Assembly (NCBI GenBank): GCA_030704425.1
Contig: JAPDHM010000001.1
Coordinates: 62,001 to 126,000 of the forward strand
Direction of reading: 5' to 3'
Source of the DNA: Rhodobacteraceae bacterium IMCC1909
GTDB lineage: Bacteria > Pseudomonadota > Alphaproteobacteria > Rhodobacterales > Rhodobacteraceae
Length of the DNA: 64,000 nt
Under the pieces are notes generated by a model. The model was not told the origin of the DNA and made no database searches. It saw nothing but the letters and a program-made list of their open reading frames with translations. A program made the translations under genes and the position numbers. Below, one piece after another: positions 1 to 8,421 of the stretch (position 1 is its first letter; the number at the start of each line of letters is the position of its first letter).

Positions 1-1
1 A

Positions 2-145
2 CTCATGGAACTGGAAATCGAACTGCCGATCTGGTGGATGTACTTGGCGTTTCCAACTGGTTTTTTCATTCTTTTGCTCTTTTCATTTGAGTTGTGGCTA
101 GAGACGCTCCGTGAACTGACAACCCGTGAAGGAACCGCATCATGA
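2..145 (+). CDS. dctQ: TRAP transporter small permease DctQ, C-terminal end (partial)
   Basis: Only the last 47 codons are in the window; the gene runs off the left edge. A hydrophobic stretch with LAFPTGFFILLLFSFELW is the last membrane helix of a DctQ-type small subunit, followed by a short polar tail ending TREGTAS. The TGA stop overlaps the ATG of the next gene (ATGA), the usual coupling of dctQ to dctM. The family forms the membrane part of tripartite ATP-independent transporters together with DctM. The substrate cannot be told from here because the binding protein lies outside the window. Confidence 0.75.
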   Translation, partial: LMELEIELPIWWMYLAFPTGFFILLLFSFELWLETLRELTTREGTAS

Positions 146-1410
146 ACGCCGCTGCTACGTTACTTTCTATGCTCTTGCTGCTTTTGTCGGTGCCGATCTT
201 TATGGTCTTTGGCCTGGGCAGTGCTTCAGTGGCGATACTTGGCATGGACCTTCCATGGTCCACACTTATTCAGGTTTCCTTTGGATCGATGACCAAACAT
301 GTGCTGATCGCGGTGCCGTTGTTCATTTTCACGGGCATGGTCATGCTACGAGGTGGCGCCGCCGCAAGGCTGGTTCATTTTGCCACCACATTGGTTGGCC
401 ATTGGCCTGGTGGCCTGGGTTTGGCGATGATCCTTGCTATGGGTTTTTTCGCAGCGTTCTGCGGATCTATTCTGGCGGCGATTACTGCGGTAGGTACGAT
501 TATGATCCCAAAGATGGTCGAACAAGGCTATCCAAAACCCTTTGTAATCGTGCTTGCAGCCTCTGCTGCGTTTCTGGAAGCGCTGATCCCACCGTCTAAC
601 GCAGCGATCCTTTTCAGCGCGCTGACCGATGTGCCAGTGTCGCGCACATTTGCCGCGGGTTTCGTGCCGGGCATTGTTTTGCTGGTTCTTTTGTCCATCG
701 TTGTCACATGGCGCTGCCGCAATCTGCGCAACCCTGAGAAAGCGACCGCCGCTGAGCGTTTGTCAGCCTTCCGCTCCGCCGTACCGGGATTATTCACGCC
801 ATTTATTATTTTGGGTGGCATCTATGCTGGATTGCTGACGCCCTCTGAATCTGCCGCTGTTGCGGGTATCTGGGCCATTCTGATCGGTATTTTGATTTAC
901 CGGGAGCTGACGTTCCGCGCGCTTTTAGACGCTTTGCATCAGACCGCGCGGATCACTGCTGTGATCTTTTCCATCATCGCGATGGCCACCTTCTTGAGCG
1001 TTGTTTTGACCTATACTCAGGCGCCGCAAAAGCTGATTGCCTTTTTTACTGAAATGGGTGGCACGCCGATGGCATTCTGGATGGCTGTTGCGGTGATTTG
1101 CCTGATCCTTGGCACCTTCGTTGAGATTGTACCGGTGTTTTACCTCACTGTGCCGATCTTTGCCGCACTGGCCTTGTCGCTGGGTCTGGATATCCTACAA
1201 CTCTACATCGTCTTTGTCGCCTTCGCCGGCATCGGGATGATCACGCCGCCCGTCTGTGTCGGCATCTACACCGCCGCAGGTGTCGCCAAAGAGAGCCCCG
1301 AGAAAGCGTTCCGCGAAGTGCCGGTATTTGTCGGTGTCGGGATCATTTTTGGCATGCTGATGATCGCTCTTCCACAGGCTGCGACATGGTTGCCTAATCT
1401 GCTTAACTAA
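142..1410 (+). CDS. dctM: TRAP transporter large permease DctM
   Basis: A 422-residue, almost wholly hydrophobic protein of the length usual for DctM. It carries family hallmarks: AAFCGSILAAITAVGTIMIP near residue 100, the EALIPPSN segment near residue 150, LTPSESAA near 235 and GMITPPVCVGIY near 370. DctM is the large inner-membrane subunit, about 12 helices, that carries out sodium-driven uptake of organic acids or related solutes delivered by a periplasmic binding protein. It is translationally coupled to dctQ through an ATGA overlap. Its 3' end overlaps the convergent LysR gene by 8 bases. Substrate unknown. Confidence 0.95.
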   Translation: MNAAATLLSMLLLLLSVPIFMVFGLGSASVAILGMDLPWSTLIQVSFGSMTKHVLIAVPLFIFTGMVMLRGGAAARLVHFATTLVGHWPGGLGLAMILAMGFFAAFCGSILAAITAVGTIMIPKMVEQGYPKPFVIVLAASAAFLEALIPPSNAAILFSALTDVPVSRTFAAGFVPGIVLLVLLSIVVTWRCRNLRNPEKATAAERLSAFRSAVPGLFTPFIILGGIYAGLLTPSESAAVAGIWAILIGILIYRELTFRALLDALHQTARITAVIFSIIAMATFLSVVLTYTQAPQKLIAFFTEMGGTPMAFWMAVAVICLILGTFVEIVPVFYLTVPIFAALALSLGLDILQLYIVFVAFAGIGMITPPVCVGIYTAAGVAKESPEKAFREVPVFVGVGIIFGMLMIALPQAATWLPNLLN

Positions 1411-2332
1411 GCTCGGCGCTCAGTTTTTCGACGTGATCCACCCGCTGTTGCAATTGCTGGCCAAAGAGGTCGACAAATTTCAACGCCTCGCGTGACAGCT
1501 CCTCGCGACGGGCGGCAACGACAGCGACAAAATAGGTCAGCTGTTGTTTGATTGGTCGAAACACCACGCCGCCCATACGCACTGCCTGTTCTGCTGAAAA
1601 TGGATCGGCAATGGCTAGCACAGAGGCTTCGCGCACCAAAGCGCCGGCCAAAGGCATATTGGCAACAGAAAGACGTGAACGTGCACGCAATGTGTCCGAA
1701 AGCTCAGGATCTATCGACATCATTGAATCTGGGTAGCTGGCACCAAAGGTGACAAAAGTCTCTGTCTTGGCTACATCTTCAAGATCGATAAGCCCGAATT
1801 CACGTGCCAAAGGGTGCTCTTCCGGCACCAGGCAAACATATGCAACTGATTTTTTAAACAAGACTTCGACTCCGGCGTAATCCGGCTCGCGCCCAACAAT
1901 TCCCAGATCAAGCTGGCGCATCTGAACCGCATCCAGAATGGCGGGCGTGTTGCGCGTTTGTACAGCAAACTCGATATCGGGGTTCTCATGGTAAAGACGG
2001 CTGATCGCTTTGGGCAGCTCAATCGTTGCGATGGATTGGATTGCCCCGATGGAGATTGTACCGCCCCGTGATGTTCGAATGGATTTCGCCAAATCTTGTA
2101 GACGATCAATGCCCATGAACATGCCTTCTACACCTTCGTAGAAATGTCGCCCTTCCACCGTGGGCGTCAACCCGCGCCCCACCCTTAGGAACAGGGGAAA
2201 CCCGGCTGACTGCTCAAGATCAGCGATCAGCCTGCTGACACTGGGCTGAGAGATATGCATCATCTTGGCTGCTTCGGTGATGGAGCCACAGCGGATGGTC
2301 GCTCTGAATGCTTCTAGCTGACGCAGGTTCAT
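1403..2332 (-). CDS. LysR-family transcriptional regulator
   Basis: A 309-residue LysR protein. The N-terminal winged helix-turn-helix is clear (MNLRQLEAFRATIRCGSITEAA then ISQPSVSRLIADLE, residues 1-60), followed by the periplasmic-binding-protein-like effector domain from about residue 90 (GTISIGAIQSIATIELPKAI). It is convergent with the TRAP operon, so it is not arranged as a typical divergent LysR-target pair. It may still act on the transporter, or on genes to its right that insertions have displaced. The ligand cannot be inferred. Confidence 0.93.
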   Translation of the reverse strand: MNLRQLEAFRATIRCGSITEAAKMMHISQPSVSRLIADLEQSAGFPLFLRVGRGLTPTVEGRHFYEGVEGMFMGIDRLQDLAKSIRTSRGGTISIGAIQSIATIELPKAISRLYHENPDIEFAVQTRNTPAILDAVQMRQLDLGIVGREPDYAGVEVLFKKSVAYVCLVPEEHPLAREFGLIDLEDVAKTETFVTFGASYPDSMMSIDPELSDTLRARSRLSVANMPLAGALVREASVLAIADPFSAEQAVRMGGVVFRPIKQQLTYFVAVVAARREELSREALKFVDLFGQQLQQRVDHVEKLSAELS

Positions 2333-2542
2333 TGGCGGTATTACCTCAGTTTTTCCTATGGGTTACCTTAATTCATTTGCTCTCCCTTTGTATAGGTGGA
2401 AGCTTTCCATCGGTTTTAGTTATGGAAACATCTGCTAATTTGATTTACTTTGGCAAGGGTGGTTATCTAAAATACTTCATGAAACCTTCTGCATTCCATG
2501 CAATTGGCTGGTATTAATTAACTGAATTTGACCATCCCCGGT

Positions 2543-2675
2543 GGTACTGTCAGACAAAACTTGCTTGAGCCGTACAGGGCGGTTTTGTGGCCTCGCCGTA
2601 TGACAAAACGCTCTCCATTCAGGTCCTTTAAAACGAGCCTTGAGACCATCCGCCTGGCTGTGATGCTTTATGTTC
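2543..2675 (+). mobile_element. IS6-family remnant, left end only
   Basis: Begins GGTACTGTCAGA, the left terminus of the IS6-type element that is complete at 59878-60694, and follows that element through the start of the transposase reading frame (a decayed form of MTKHSPFRYFKTSPEIIRLAV). It stops after a segment matching VMLYV. A 14-bp stretch then separates it from the dispersed repeat R1 at 2690. The same break point, immediately after this part of the IS6 gene, recurs at 54413. Confidence 0.8.
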
Positions 2676-2689
2676 AACTTAAAGTTTAA

Positions 2690-3092
2690 CTATTCGCTTC
2701 TCGTCCCTAAATCCCAACTAAATCCCAAGAAATGCGTCTGTGCGTCCGTTGCGCATGTACTTTCAGTAACTCTAAGTCAGCGTAAGTCCACCAAAGAAGT
2801 CTATAGAAATCTCATGCGCAACATGCGCACAGACGCAATCGTTAACCAATGGTCAACAACAAGAACACCAACAGCCCTTTTAGTCCCTTTTGTTAAATCC
2901 AAAGATAACCAAAGGCAACCGGAGCCTCATTTGCCATCCATGGGACCCTATTAGTCTCAGGCCACCACTGAGGCCACCAAAGGTGCCCTAGACAGACACA
3001 GGTGGCTGTAGTTAAGCTTCTGTTATCGCTTGTGTCGGTGTGTTGACTGATGCCTTGCTAGGGAACCAATGTCCGTGTGGGGGCACCACAAT
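2690..3092 (+). repeat. Dispersed 400-bp repeat R, copy 1
   Basis: Starts CTATTCGCTTCTCGTCCC and ends at GGGGCACCACAAT. The same unit occurs inverted at 8780-9180 and as a 5' part only at 54414-54607. It contains two 24-base arms in inverted orientation (2734-2757 and 2813-2836, 21 of 24 positions complementary) and leads directly into the sequence duplicated upstream of the tyrosine recombinase (3072-3147). It is probably a non-coding end or recombination region of that mobile element. A 94-codon frame crosses it, but I do not regard it as a gene. Confidence 0.7.
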
Positions 3093-3147
3093 CCTTAGGA
3101 AACTGAAGTTACACACCTGATATCAAGCGATATTCATTGTCGTCTGA
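3072..3147 (+). repeat. Left copy of a 75-bp inverted repeat (recombinase leader)
   Basis: From TCCGTGTGGGGGCACCAC to TTCATTGTCGTCTGAT this matches, inverted, the sequence at 5014-5087 immediately upstream of the tyrosine recombinase start. Apart from one divergent patch of about 15 bases the two copies are nearly identical. The right copy must hold the promoter or leader of the recombinase. The left copy points into the SOUL gene, ending about 40 bases before its ATG, and so probably supplies its promoter. Confidence 0.75.
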
Positions 3148-3188
3148 TCCTACCTAGTGCACCATTGCAAGAATGTTGACCCGAACAA

Positions 3189-3779
3189 ATGGCTCTTAAA
3201 ATACCTATCATTATCGTCTGTGTTCTCACCGTCTTGGCTTTGGGCGGATGGTACTTAGTGCCGAAGTTTCTCGAACAGCCATCGTACAAAGTGCTGCTTA
3301 AAGACGGCAATATTGAGATCCGTCAATACGATAGAATTCTGTTGCAATCAGTTAAGGTGCGAGGCGACCAGCATCAGTCTATTCGGCAAGGCTTCCGTCC
3401 TTTGGTTCGCTTCATTGGAGGTAAAGACAGAGATGGCGACAAGATCTCCATGACTGCGCCAGTAATCCAGTCTGCAGGAGACAAGGAAGACGATTGGGTA
3501 ATTTCTTTCTCCATGCCATCAAAATACGACAAGGCTAACCTACCTGCACCACAGGACTCTTCAATCTACACAGAAGACCTGGAGTCGATGACAGCAGCAG
3601 TCATTAGGTTCAGCGGTAAAGCCAATGAGCAAATGCTACGCGATAAAACTAAAACTCTTCTGCAGTGGCTTGAGCAAGCAAATTACAAAGTGCAGTCCAA
3701 ACCCAAGTACCTATTCTATAATGACCCCAGCACTCCGGGGTTTTTGCGTAGAAACGAGGTCATGGTTCAGGTAAATTAG
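3189..3779 (+). CDS. SOUL-family haem-binding protein
   Basis: A 196-residue protein with an N-terminal signal anchor (residues 5-25, IPIIIVCVLTVLALGGWYLV) followed by a SOUL/HEBP domain. Recognisable elements are YKVLLKDGNIEIRQYDRILL, the GFRPLVRFIGGKDRDGDKI segment, the MTAPVIQ motif and the C-terminal YNDPSTPGFLRRNEVMV. SOUL proteins bind haem or porphyrin; the role of bacterial ones is poorly defined. It is probably membrane-anchored and faces the periplasm. It is convergent with the recombinase gene (55-bp gap) and sits behind a copy of that gene's leader, which suggests cargo of the mobile element. No clear ribosome-binding site precedes the ATG. Confidence 0.88.
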   Translation: MALKIPIIIVCVLTVLALGGWYLVPKFLEQPSYKVLLKDGNIEIRQYDRILLQSVKVRGDQHQSIRQGFRPLVRFIGGKDRDGDKISMTAPVIQSAGDKEDDWVISFSMPSKYDKANLPAPQDSSIYTEDLESMTAAVIRFSGKANEQMLRDKTKTLLQWLEQANYKVQSKPKYLFYNDPSTPGFLRRNEVMVQVN

Positions 3780-3834
3780 TGCAGTGCACCAAAGCAACAC
3801 ACAACCAAGGAGCTTTGATTCTCTCGTCTCCAAG

Positions 3835-4995
3835 CTACCCCACAGCCCTCGCCAACCAACGGTGCAACTGCTCCACCTGATATCCCCTACCATAGCTCTC
3901 CCCAACACCCTTCCTGCTCCAGCCGCCTATCTGGTCGATGACGTCTGCAGGGCACTCTACAGCACGCAACCGGTCCCTCATGGCGTGTCTTAGTGAGTGG
4001 ACGACGATATCCCCAGAGACATGGGCCTTAAGCCACTTGTTTAGGGCAGCGCTGGCTGAGTTAGCCTTGGTGGTCTCCCCGTCACAATAACTAGGAAACA
4101 AGTAACCGGTTGTGGAAGCATCAGTCGCTCTCTGGGCAGCCCACAGTGCCTCTCCTACCAGTGGAACGACCCGCTCACTGTCAGCGGTCTTAAGCCGCCT
4201 CCATGGCTTTGGTTCGATGACAACATAAGGATGCGGTGTGCCGAGACACACGTCTCCACAAGACAGCCCCAGAGCCTCTGACAGCCTCAGACCTGTGCCA
4301 CTGATGAGGGCCAATAGCCACCTCAGCTCATCGTCAGAGGACCGACAGCAGGCCTGTAGTGACCTCAGCTCAGTGGCCGTGGGAACATAACGGTCCGTCT
4401 TCCTCGTAGACTCACCAAGGTACACACCACTGAAGGCTAAAGGCGGCTGTAGGCCTTCCTCTTTGGACACAAAGTTAACGATGGCTCTGATGCTCGTGAG
4501 GTTGCGTCCAATGCTTTCTGAGGACAGCCCACGGCTCCTAAGGTATTCCCTGAAGGCGTTGGCATCAGCCCTTACATAAGCATCGATGGGCTTGTCGTCG
4601 GTGACCTCCAGCAGATAGCCCACAGCCCGCCTAGCGCCTGCCTCAAAGGTCTTAGGTCGCCCAGCGCCTTTAAGCGACAGGTAGACCTCCAGTGCTGCAG
4701 ACAGCTGCGGTCCTACCCCTGTCACACTAACAGTCTGTCTCATGTCATGGCTGCCGTCACCAAAGAAGCTAGAGAGCCTATTCTTAATCTCTCGTCTTCT
4801 GAGGATATACCAATGGTCTTCAAGTTCACTTGCCAGCGCCTGAGCCTGACGCACGGCTGAAGACTGCTGAGGAGTATGCAAACAGACTTCCACACGATCA
4901 GTCTTGAAGTGTTTCTGGAGGGGCTTAGGGACTCGGCGAGAGAAGTAGTAGGTGCTTCCCTTGAGCTTCAGATAAGAGCAACTTTGGTGGACCAT
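3835..4995 (-). CDS. Tyrosine recombinase/integrase with DUF6538-like N-terminus
   Basis: A 386-residue site-specific recombinase. The N-terminus (YLKLKGSTYYFSRRVPKPLQ) resembles the DUF6538 module of alphaproteobacterial phage-type integrases; a SAM-like core-binding domain follows. The catalytic set is complete: Arg in GTGLRLSEA, Lys in RLKTADS, HSLRH, Trp in GGWS and the nucleophile Tyr in ESYG near the end. I chose the ATG at 4995 because AGGAGG lies 7 bases upstream; a TTG nine codons earlier has no such site. It is the only intact integrase here and the likely driver of the island, though its attachment sites are not identified. Confidence 0.93.
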   Translation of the reverse strand: MVHQSCSYLKLKGSTYYFSRRVPKPLQKHFKTDRVEVCLHTPQQSSAVRQAQALASELEDHWYILRRREIKNRLSSFFGDGSHDMRQTVSVTGVGPQLSAALEVYLSLKGAGRPKTFEAGARRAVGYLLEVTDDKPIDAYVRADANAFREYLRSRGLSSESIGRNLTSIRAIVNFVSKEEGLQPPLAFSGVYLGESTRKTDRYVPTATELRSLQACCRSSDDELRWLLALISGTGLRLSEALGLSCGDVCLGTPHPYVVIEPKPWRRLKTADSERVVPLVGEALWAAQRATDASTTGYLFPSYCDGETTKANSASAALNKWLKAHVSGDIVVHSLRHAMRDRLRAVECPADVIDQIGGWSRKGVGESYGRGYQVEQLHRWLARAVG

Positions 4996-5013
4996 ATGGT
5001 GGCCTCCTGCATC

Positions 5014-5087
5014 AGACGACAATGAATATCGCTTGATATCAGGTGTGTAACTGCAGCTGACTTAGGATTGTGGTGCCCCCACACGGA
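5014..5087 (-). promoter_or_regulatory. Recombinase leader/promoter, right copy of inverted repeat
   Basis: Lies directly upstream of the recombinase ribosome-binding site and is repeated inverted at 3072-3147. It includes the partly self-complementary stretch GATATCAAGCGATATTC, a possible operator. Promoter function is inferred from position only. Confidence 0.55.
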
Positions 5088-5210
5088 GATGGCTCCTCCA
5101 GCAGGCACCAATGCTAAGCATTAACCTTACAAAACAAGGCTACTGTCTCATTCTGGTTCCTGCAACAGGAGTAAATTGGTCTACGGTTTGGTCTACGATC
5201 AGAACCCCCT

Positions 5211-5275
5211 GCATGTGCCACCCCACCCCCTAGGGATGCCGTAGATAGCTCTGACCTGCGATTGGGTTCTGAGTA
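5211..5275. repeat. Short dispersed repeat shared with 43453 (probable IS end)
   Basis: GCATGTGCCACCCCACCCCC and the following bases match 43453-43520 with scattered differences. At the second site the sequence is followed by a fragment reading like an IS3-family orfB, so this is probably the terminus of an otherwise lost element. Confidence 0.55.
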
Positions 5276-5740
5276 TCGTCAACCAACAGCATTAGCCTGT
5301 TCCAGTGACACTTGACGGTTTTATCTGTGCGGTAGGGTGCGGGCTGTATGTATGCCTCTGCTGCTTCGTAGGATGGTTATGCTTAATGCCTGCTGTTGTT
5401 ACCCAGTATCCTCGGAAATCGTTATATTAGCACTAGAGGGGTATGCATGGGCCACAGGGGGTCTATGGGGTAAGTATACATGACCTCTGCCAGTGATAAG
5501 CCCTGTGAGTTTGTAAACCACTATTGGTTCAGTTTCGGGTTAGATGACCGTTATCAGAAGTCCTTATTGTAACAATGTCCTATATAGCTCTATAGCACTT
5601 CGTTACATTAACGGTGTCACTCCCCCGAAACTTCAGGCTCTGGCCCGTAGAGATACTCCAGCTTTAGATCACTGATAGTACTCAGGACGATATCTGCGTT
5701 GCGTGCAAATCCATTTAATAAGGCTCGTTACAACTTAGGA

Positions 5741-5794
5741 CTATCGCAAAATGACTTTGGTCTATTGCGAAATGTTTCGGCCTGAGTGCAATAG
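5741..5794 (+). promoter_or_regulatory. Spaced direct and inverted motifs upstream of EF-hand gene
   Basis: CTATCGCAAAATG at 5741 and CTATTGCGAAATG at 5762 are direct repeats exactly 21 bases apart, two helical turns. GCAATAG at 5788-5794 is inverted with respect to CTATTGC at 5762. The arrangement suits a regulator binding one face of the DNA about 100 bases before the gene at 5887. Function is inferred. Confidence 0.4.
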
Positions 5795-5886
5795 TCAGTC
5801 AGCACTTTTCGTCAAACATTCATCTCATCGCAAAGAGTACGCAATGTTGCGCTTTTTGATGCGATTTTGAAATATGGAGACAAAAA

Positions 5887-6357
5887 ATGAAAAATGTAAT
5901 GGCTAAAAATATCCTCGCTGCTGGACTAATATCTATAGCAACATCTGCTTTAGCGATCGATGCTGCGGATATTATCAATCGCATGGAGACACGTGGATAC
6001 ACGGATATTGAAACATCTACGACATTGTTCGGAAATACTTTGATTGTTGGGATCAAAGATGGGTCGAAACACGAATTTGTGATAAACAAATCAGGTGTTG
6101 TCCTAAGAGAAGACCTGCGAGAGACTTTCAAACAAAGTTTTTGGGGGGGCAAAATTTTTAGCATATTTGACGTTGATGGTGATGGCAACTTGAGTGCAAA
6201 AGAAAGAACTGATGCCAAAAATAAGATAGTTGAAAAAATAGATACAGATGGTGACGGCCAGCTAAGTGACGATGAACGCAGCACTGCTAGAAGCAACGTA
6301 CGTGAAAAAATTCGTGAAAGGCTCTCAAACTCAAGTAACAATGCTTCAAACAACTAA
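5887..6357 (+). CDS. Secreted PepSY-like/EF-hand calcium-binding protein
   Basis: A 156-residue protein with a Sec signal peptide (about residues 1-23, ending SALA). A PepSY-like segment follows (INRMETRGYTDIETSTTLFG to GVVLRED, residues 28-76), then two canonical EF-hand loops, DVDGDGNLSAKE near 97 and DTDGDGQLSDDE near 119, and a charged Asn-rich tail. It is expected to bind calcium in the periplasm. Its stop codon overlaps the next start (TAATG), so it is coupled to a membrane-bound LuxR-type protein. That makes a calcium- or envelope-sensing role possible, but this is inference. Confidence 0.85.
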   Translation: MKNVMAKNILAAGLISIATSALAIDAADIINRMETRGYTDIETSTTLFGNTLIVGIKDGSKHEFVINKSGVVLREDLRETFKQSFWGGKIFSIFDVDGDGNLSAKERTDAKNKIVEKIDTDGDGQLSDDERSTARSNVREKIRERLSNSSNNASNN

Positions 6358-6956
6358 TGCTGTCACGAGTCGAAGTTGATGCAGTATTAGACGTTTTCAC
6401 TTCGTGGGATTACGATAAAAAGGCAAAATATGGGAGTGCATACCAAGGAAGCCAGTTATCATCGATGGAGTTTCAGGCAATGAACCTGAAACTTCCCCTC
6501 ATCGGATTACTTGTGTACTGCATTTCCCTGCTTGCATTTACAATAGACTTTTTATCTGAGGTGACGGGCTGGAAGTTTCTATCTGCGCTCCCGTGGATTT
6601 TGCATGAAATATTTACGCTTATGACCTTGGTTGGTTTGTGTGTGGGAATGTATTTCATCGCACGATCTTATCGACTAGCGGCCAGAAATACTCGTTACCT
6701 TGCGAAGCAACTCGATGCGGCTAAGGGCGCTTTCCAGAGCGGAGTTGATGGGTATTTTGAAGAATGGGGTCTAAGCGAAGCTGAAAAGGATATTGCGTTA
6801 TTAACAATCAAGGGAATGACAATTTCAGAAATTGCTGAGATCAGGCATACGAAACAGAGTACCATAAAGACGCAGTCTAGTGCGATCTACAGAAAGGCAG
6901 GGGTGGCATCTCGTTCTCAACTAGTGAGTTTGCTAATCGAAGAATTACTAAAATAG
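6357..6956 (+). CDS. Membrane-anchored LuxR-type HTH regulator
   Basis: A 199-residue protein. The N-terminal 45 residues are soluble, two membrane helices follow (LPLIGLLVYCISLLAFTIDF and a second near residues 80-103), then a linker and a C-terminal LuxR/GerE helix-turn-helix (GLSEAEKDIALLTIKGMT and ISEIAEIRHTKQSTIKTQ, about 139-190). No receiver or autoinducer domain is present. A DNA-binding domain tethered to the membrane suggests one-component signalling from the envelope, perhaps through its coupled EF-hand partner. Translation starts within the stop of the upstream gene; a later ATG at 6463 is possible but would remove the soluble N-terminus. Confidence 0.82.
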   Translation: MLSRVEVDAVLDVFTSWDYDKKAKYGSAYQGSQLSSMEFQAMNLKLPLIGLLVYCISLLAFTIDFLSEVTGWKFLSALPWILHEIFTLMTLVGLCVGMYFIARSYRLAARNTRYLAKQLDAAKGAFQSGVDGYFEEWGLSEAEKDIALLTIKGMTISEIAEIRHTKQSTIKTQSSAIYRKAGVASRSQLVSLLIEELLK

Positions 6957-7011
6957 GCGTACGAATAACTGTGCCTATTCAACTTGAAACTCTACAAATA
7001 CGGATGAAGAA

Positions 7012-7209
7012 ATGCGTAGAAATATTTCCGTTTGCTTTGCCCTGATGCTACTTGCAGCTTGTAATGCTCAAGGTCTTAATTCAGCAACATCAGCGGGCAT
7101 GGAGATTGGCACAGCGGCGGATAAATCTGTAATAGAATATGAGGAAGAAAAATATATGTGCGAGTCAAAAGGTGGTTATTTTTCGAAAACTCTTGGTTGC
7201 TTCGAATAA
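7012..7209 (+). CDS. Small lipoprotein
   Basis: A 65-residue protein with a lipoprotein signal: two arginines, a hydrophobic core and the lipobox LLAAC, giving a mature N-terminal Cys at residue 17. The mature part is short, with two further Cys (YMCESKGGYFSKTLGCFE) that could form a disulfide. It follows the LuxR gene by 55 bases on the same strand and may belong to the same unit. No family is recognised. Confidence 0.7.
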   Translation: MRRNISVCFALMLLAACNAQGLNSATSAGMEIGTAADKSVIEYEEEKYMCESKGGYFSKTLGCFE

Positions 7210-7242
7210 TGTAATCGCCAATCCTCGCCCATTGGCACCTAA

Positions 7243-8421
7243 AGTTTTTGGGGTATCAAATTTGATGGAGCACACCTTCCGGCCAACTGGTCAAGCACCA
7301 GTAATGCCAATGAAAAGGTAGCTTTTCTAGCAAAGGATGCTCTGCTTGTCGTTGATGACTTCATTGCTCGTGGAACAAGAAGCGAAGTGGCAAAAATGCA
7401 CGCTAATGCCGAAAGACTTTTGCGCGCACAAGGCAATCAAGCTGGCCGGGGCCGTTTAACTTCTAAAGCTGAGCTCAGAAACGCATTCTACCCAAGGGGT
7501 CTCATCCTCGCGACCGGAGAAGACGTACCAAACGGTCGGTCGCTACAAGCCCGTCTGGTTTACATCAATGTAGCTCTTGGTGCTATCAACATAGTTGAGC
7601 TTACAGAACTACAACGATTGGCTCAGATGGGTGAACTTACCAAAATCATGTCCAGCTTTTTGCAATGGCTTGCATTAGAGGCCAAGGATGGGCAACTCAC
7701 CCAGCTAATCGAATTGGCGTTAGAATGCGACCGTGGGAATATTGGAAAATCTGGGCATGCGCGCACTCAAGACAATCTTGCCAACTTACTGACGGGCCTA
7801 CGGATATTTCTCCATTTCTGCGAAGAACTAGGAGAACTAGGAGCTCAAGAAACCGAAGGTTTTATGGACCATGCGACAGAAACTGCACGTACGTTGGTGA
7901 CGCTACAGGCCTCGCTGGACCATGAATCCTCAGATGCGCAGCGTTTCCTAGAGCTCATTCAAATTGCCGTATCCAGCGGTAAAGCACACATCGAATGCTG
8001 CTCTGGAGGGAAACCGGAAAACTCAAGGGCTTTGGGCTGGCGAGAAGTCGATACAGGTACGTTTATGCGCATAGAAGCAATGGGATCACGTATAGGGTGG
8101 GTTGATGGTGAAGCCCTGTATCTCAGCCCAGGTGCTTCCTTAAGCGCTATCAAGTCGATTTCATCAGCACTTGATAACCACTTTGGGAGCAGCGAGCGCG
8201 CTATTTCGAAAAGTTTGCGCGAAGCGGGACTTCTCAGTCGATGTGATAAGGGCAGGAATACAACCAAGGTAAGTATTTTGGGTGTTAGACCATATGTCTA
8301 TGCTTTCAAAATTGCGGACGTATTTGATTTAGACAGCCAAACAAACGTTCCTATTGGGTATGACCCATCAGGAAGCTGTCAGACGAATAAGAACTCGCAT
8401 CAGATTGCTGGCGCAGCCTGA
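7243..8421 (+). pseudogene. DUF927-type helicase fragment, truncated at both ends
   Basis: After an in-frame TAA at 7240 the frame reads as the C-terminal half of a DUF927 (plasmid/phage primase-helicase type) protein: HLPANWSSTSNANE, DALLVVDDFIARG, RLLRAQGNQAGRGR and PRGLILATGEDVPNG are typical. The N-terminal half, including the primase and Walker A region, is missing. The last 17 codons (from 8371) are IS6 terminal sequence, so the natural C-terminus is lost too. Such proteins serve replication of integrative or conjugative elements. This is a relic of one; the open frame may start at the ATG at 7387, but the product would not be functional. Confidence 0.8.

Larger units (their letters stand above)
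5088..5886. other. Gene-free stretch left of the EF-hand gene
   Basis: About 800 bases without a credible gene. Two things are visible: a short match (5211-5275) to IS debris at 43453, and tandem AT-rich motifs at 5741-5794 just before the EF-hand gene. The remainder has no recognisable coding, RNA or repeat signal. It is probably decayed island DNA. Confidence 0.6.

Noticed and set aside
2670-2954. 94-codon frame in repeat R, similar to frames at 8988-9215 (reverse) and 54402-54623
   Set aside because: The three frames agree only because the DNA repeat is conserved. There is no ribosome-binding site or known domain, starts differ, and the composition (many Ser/Thr/Arg/Val from inverted arms) is not protein-like.
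3723-3745. Terminator-like hairpin CCCCAGCACTCCGGGG followed by five T
   Set aside because: It lies inside the SOUL coding region and encodes the conserved DPSTPGFLRRN motif, so codon constraint explains it. It might act on transcription from either strand but there is no support.
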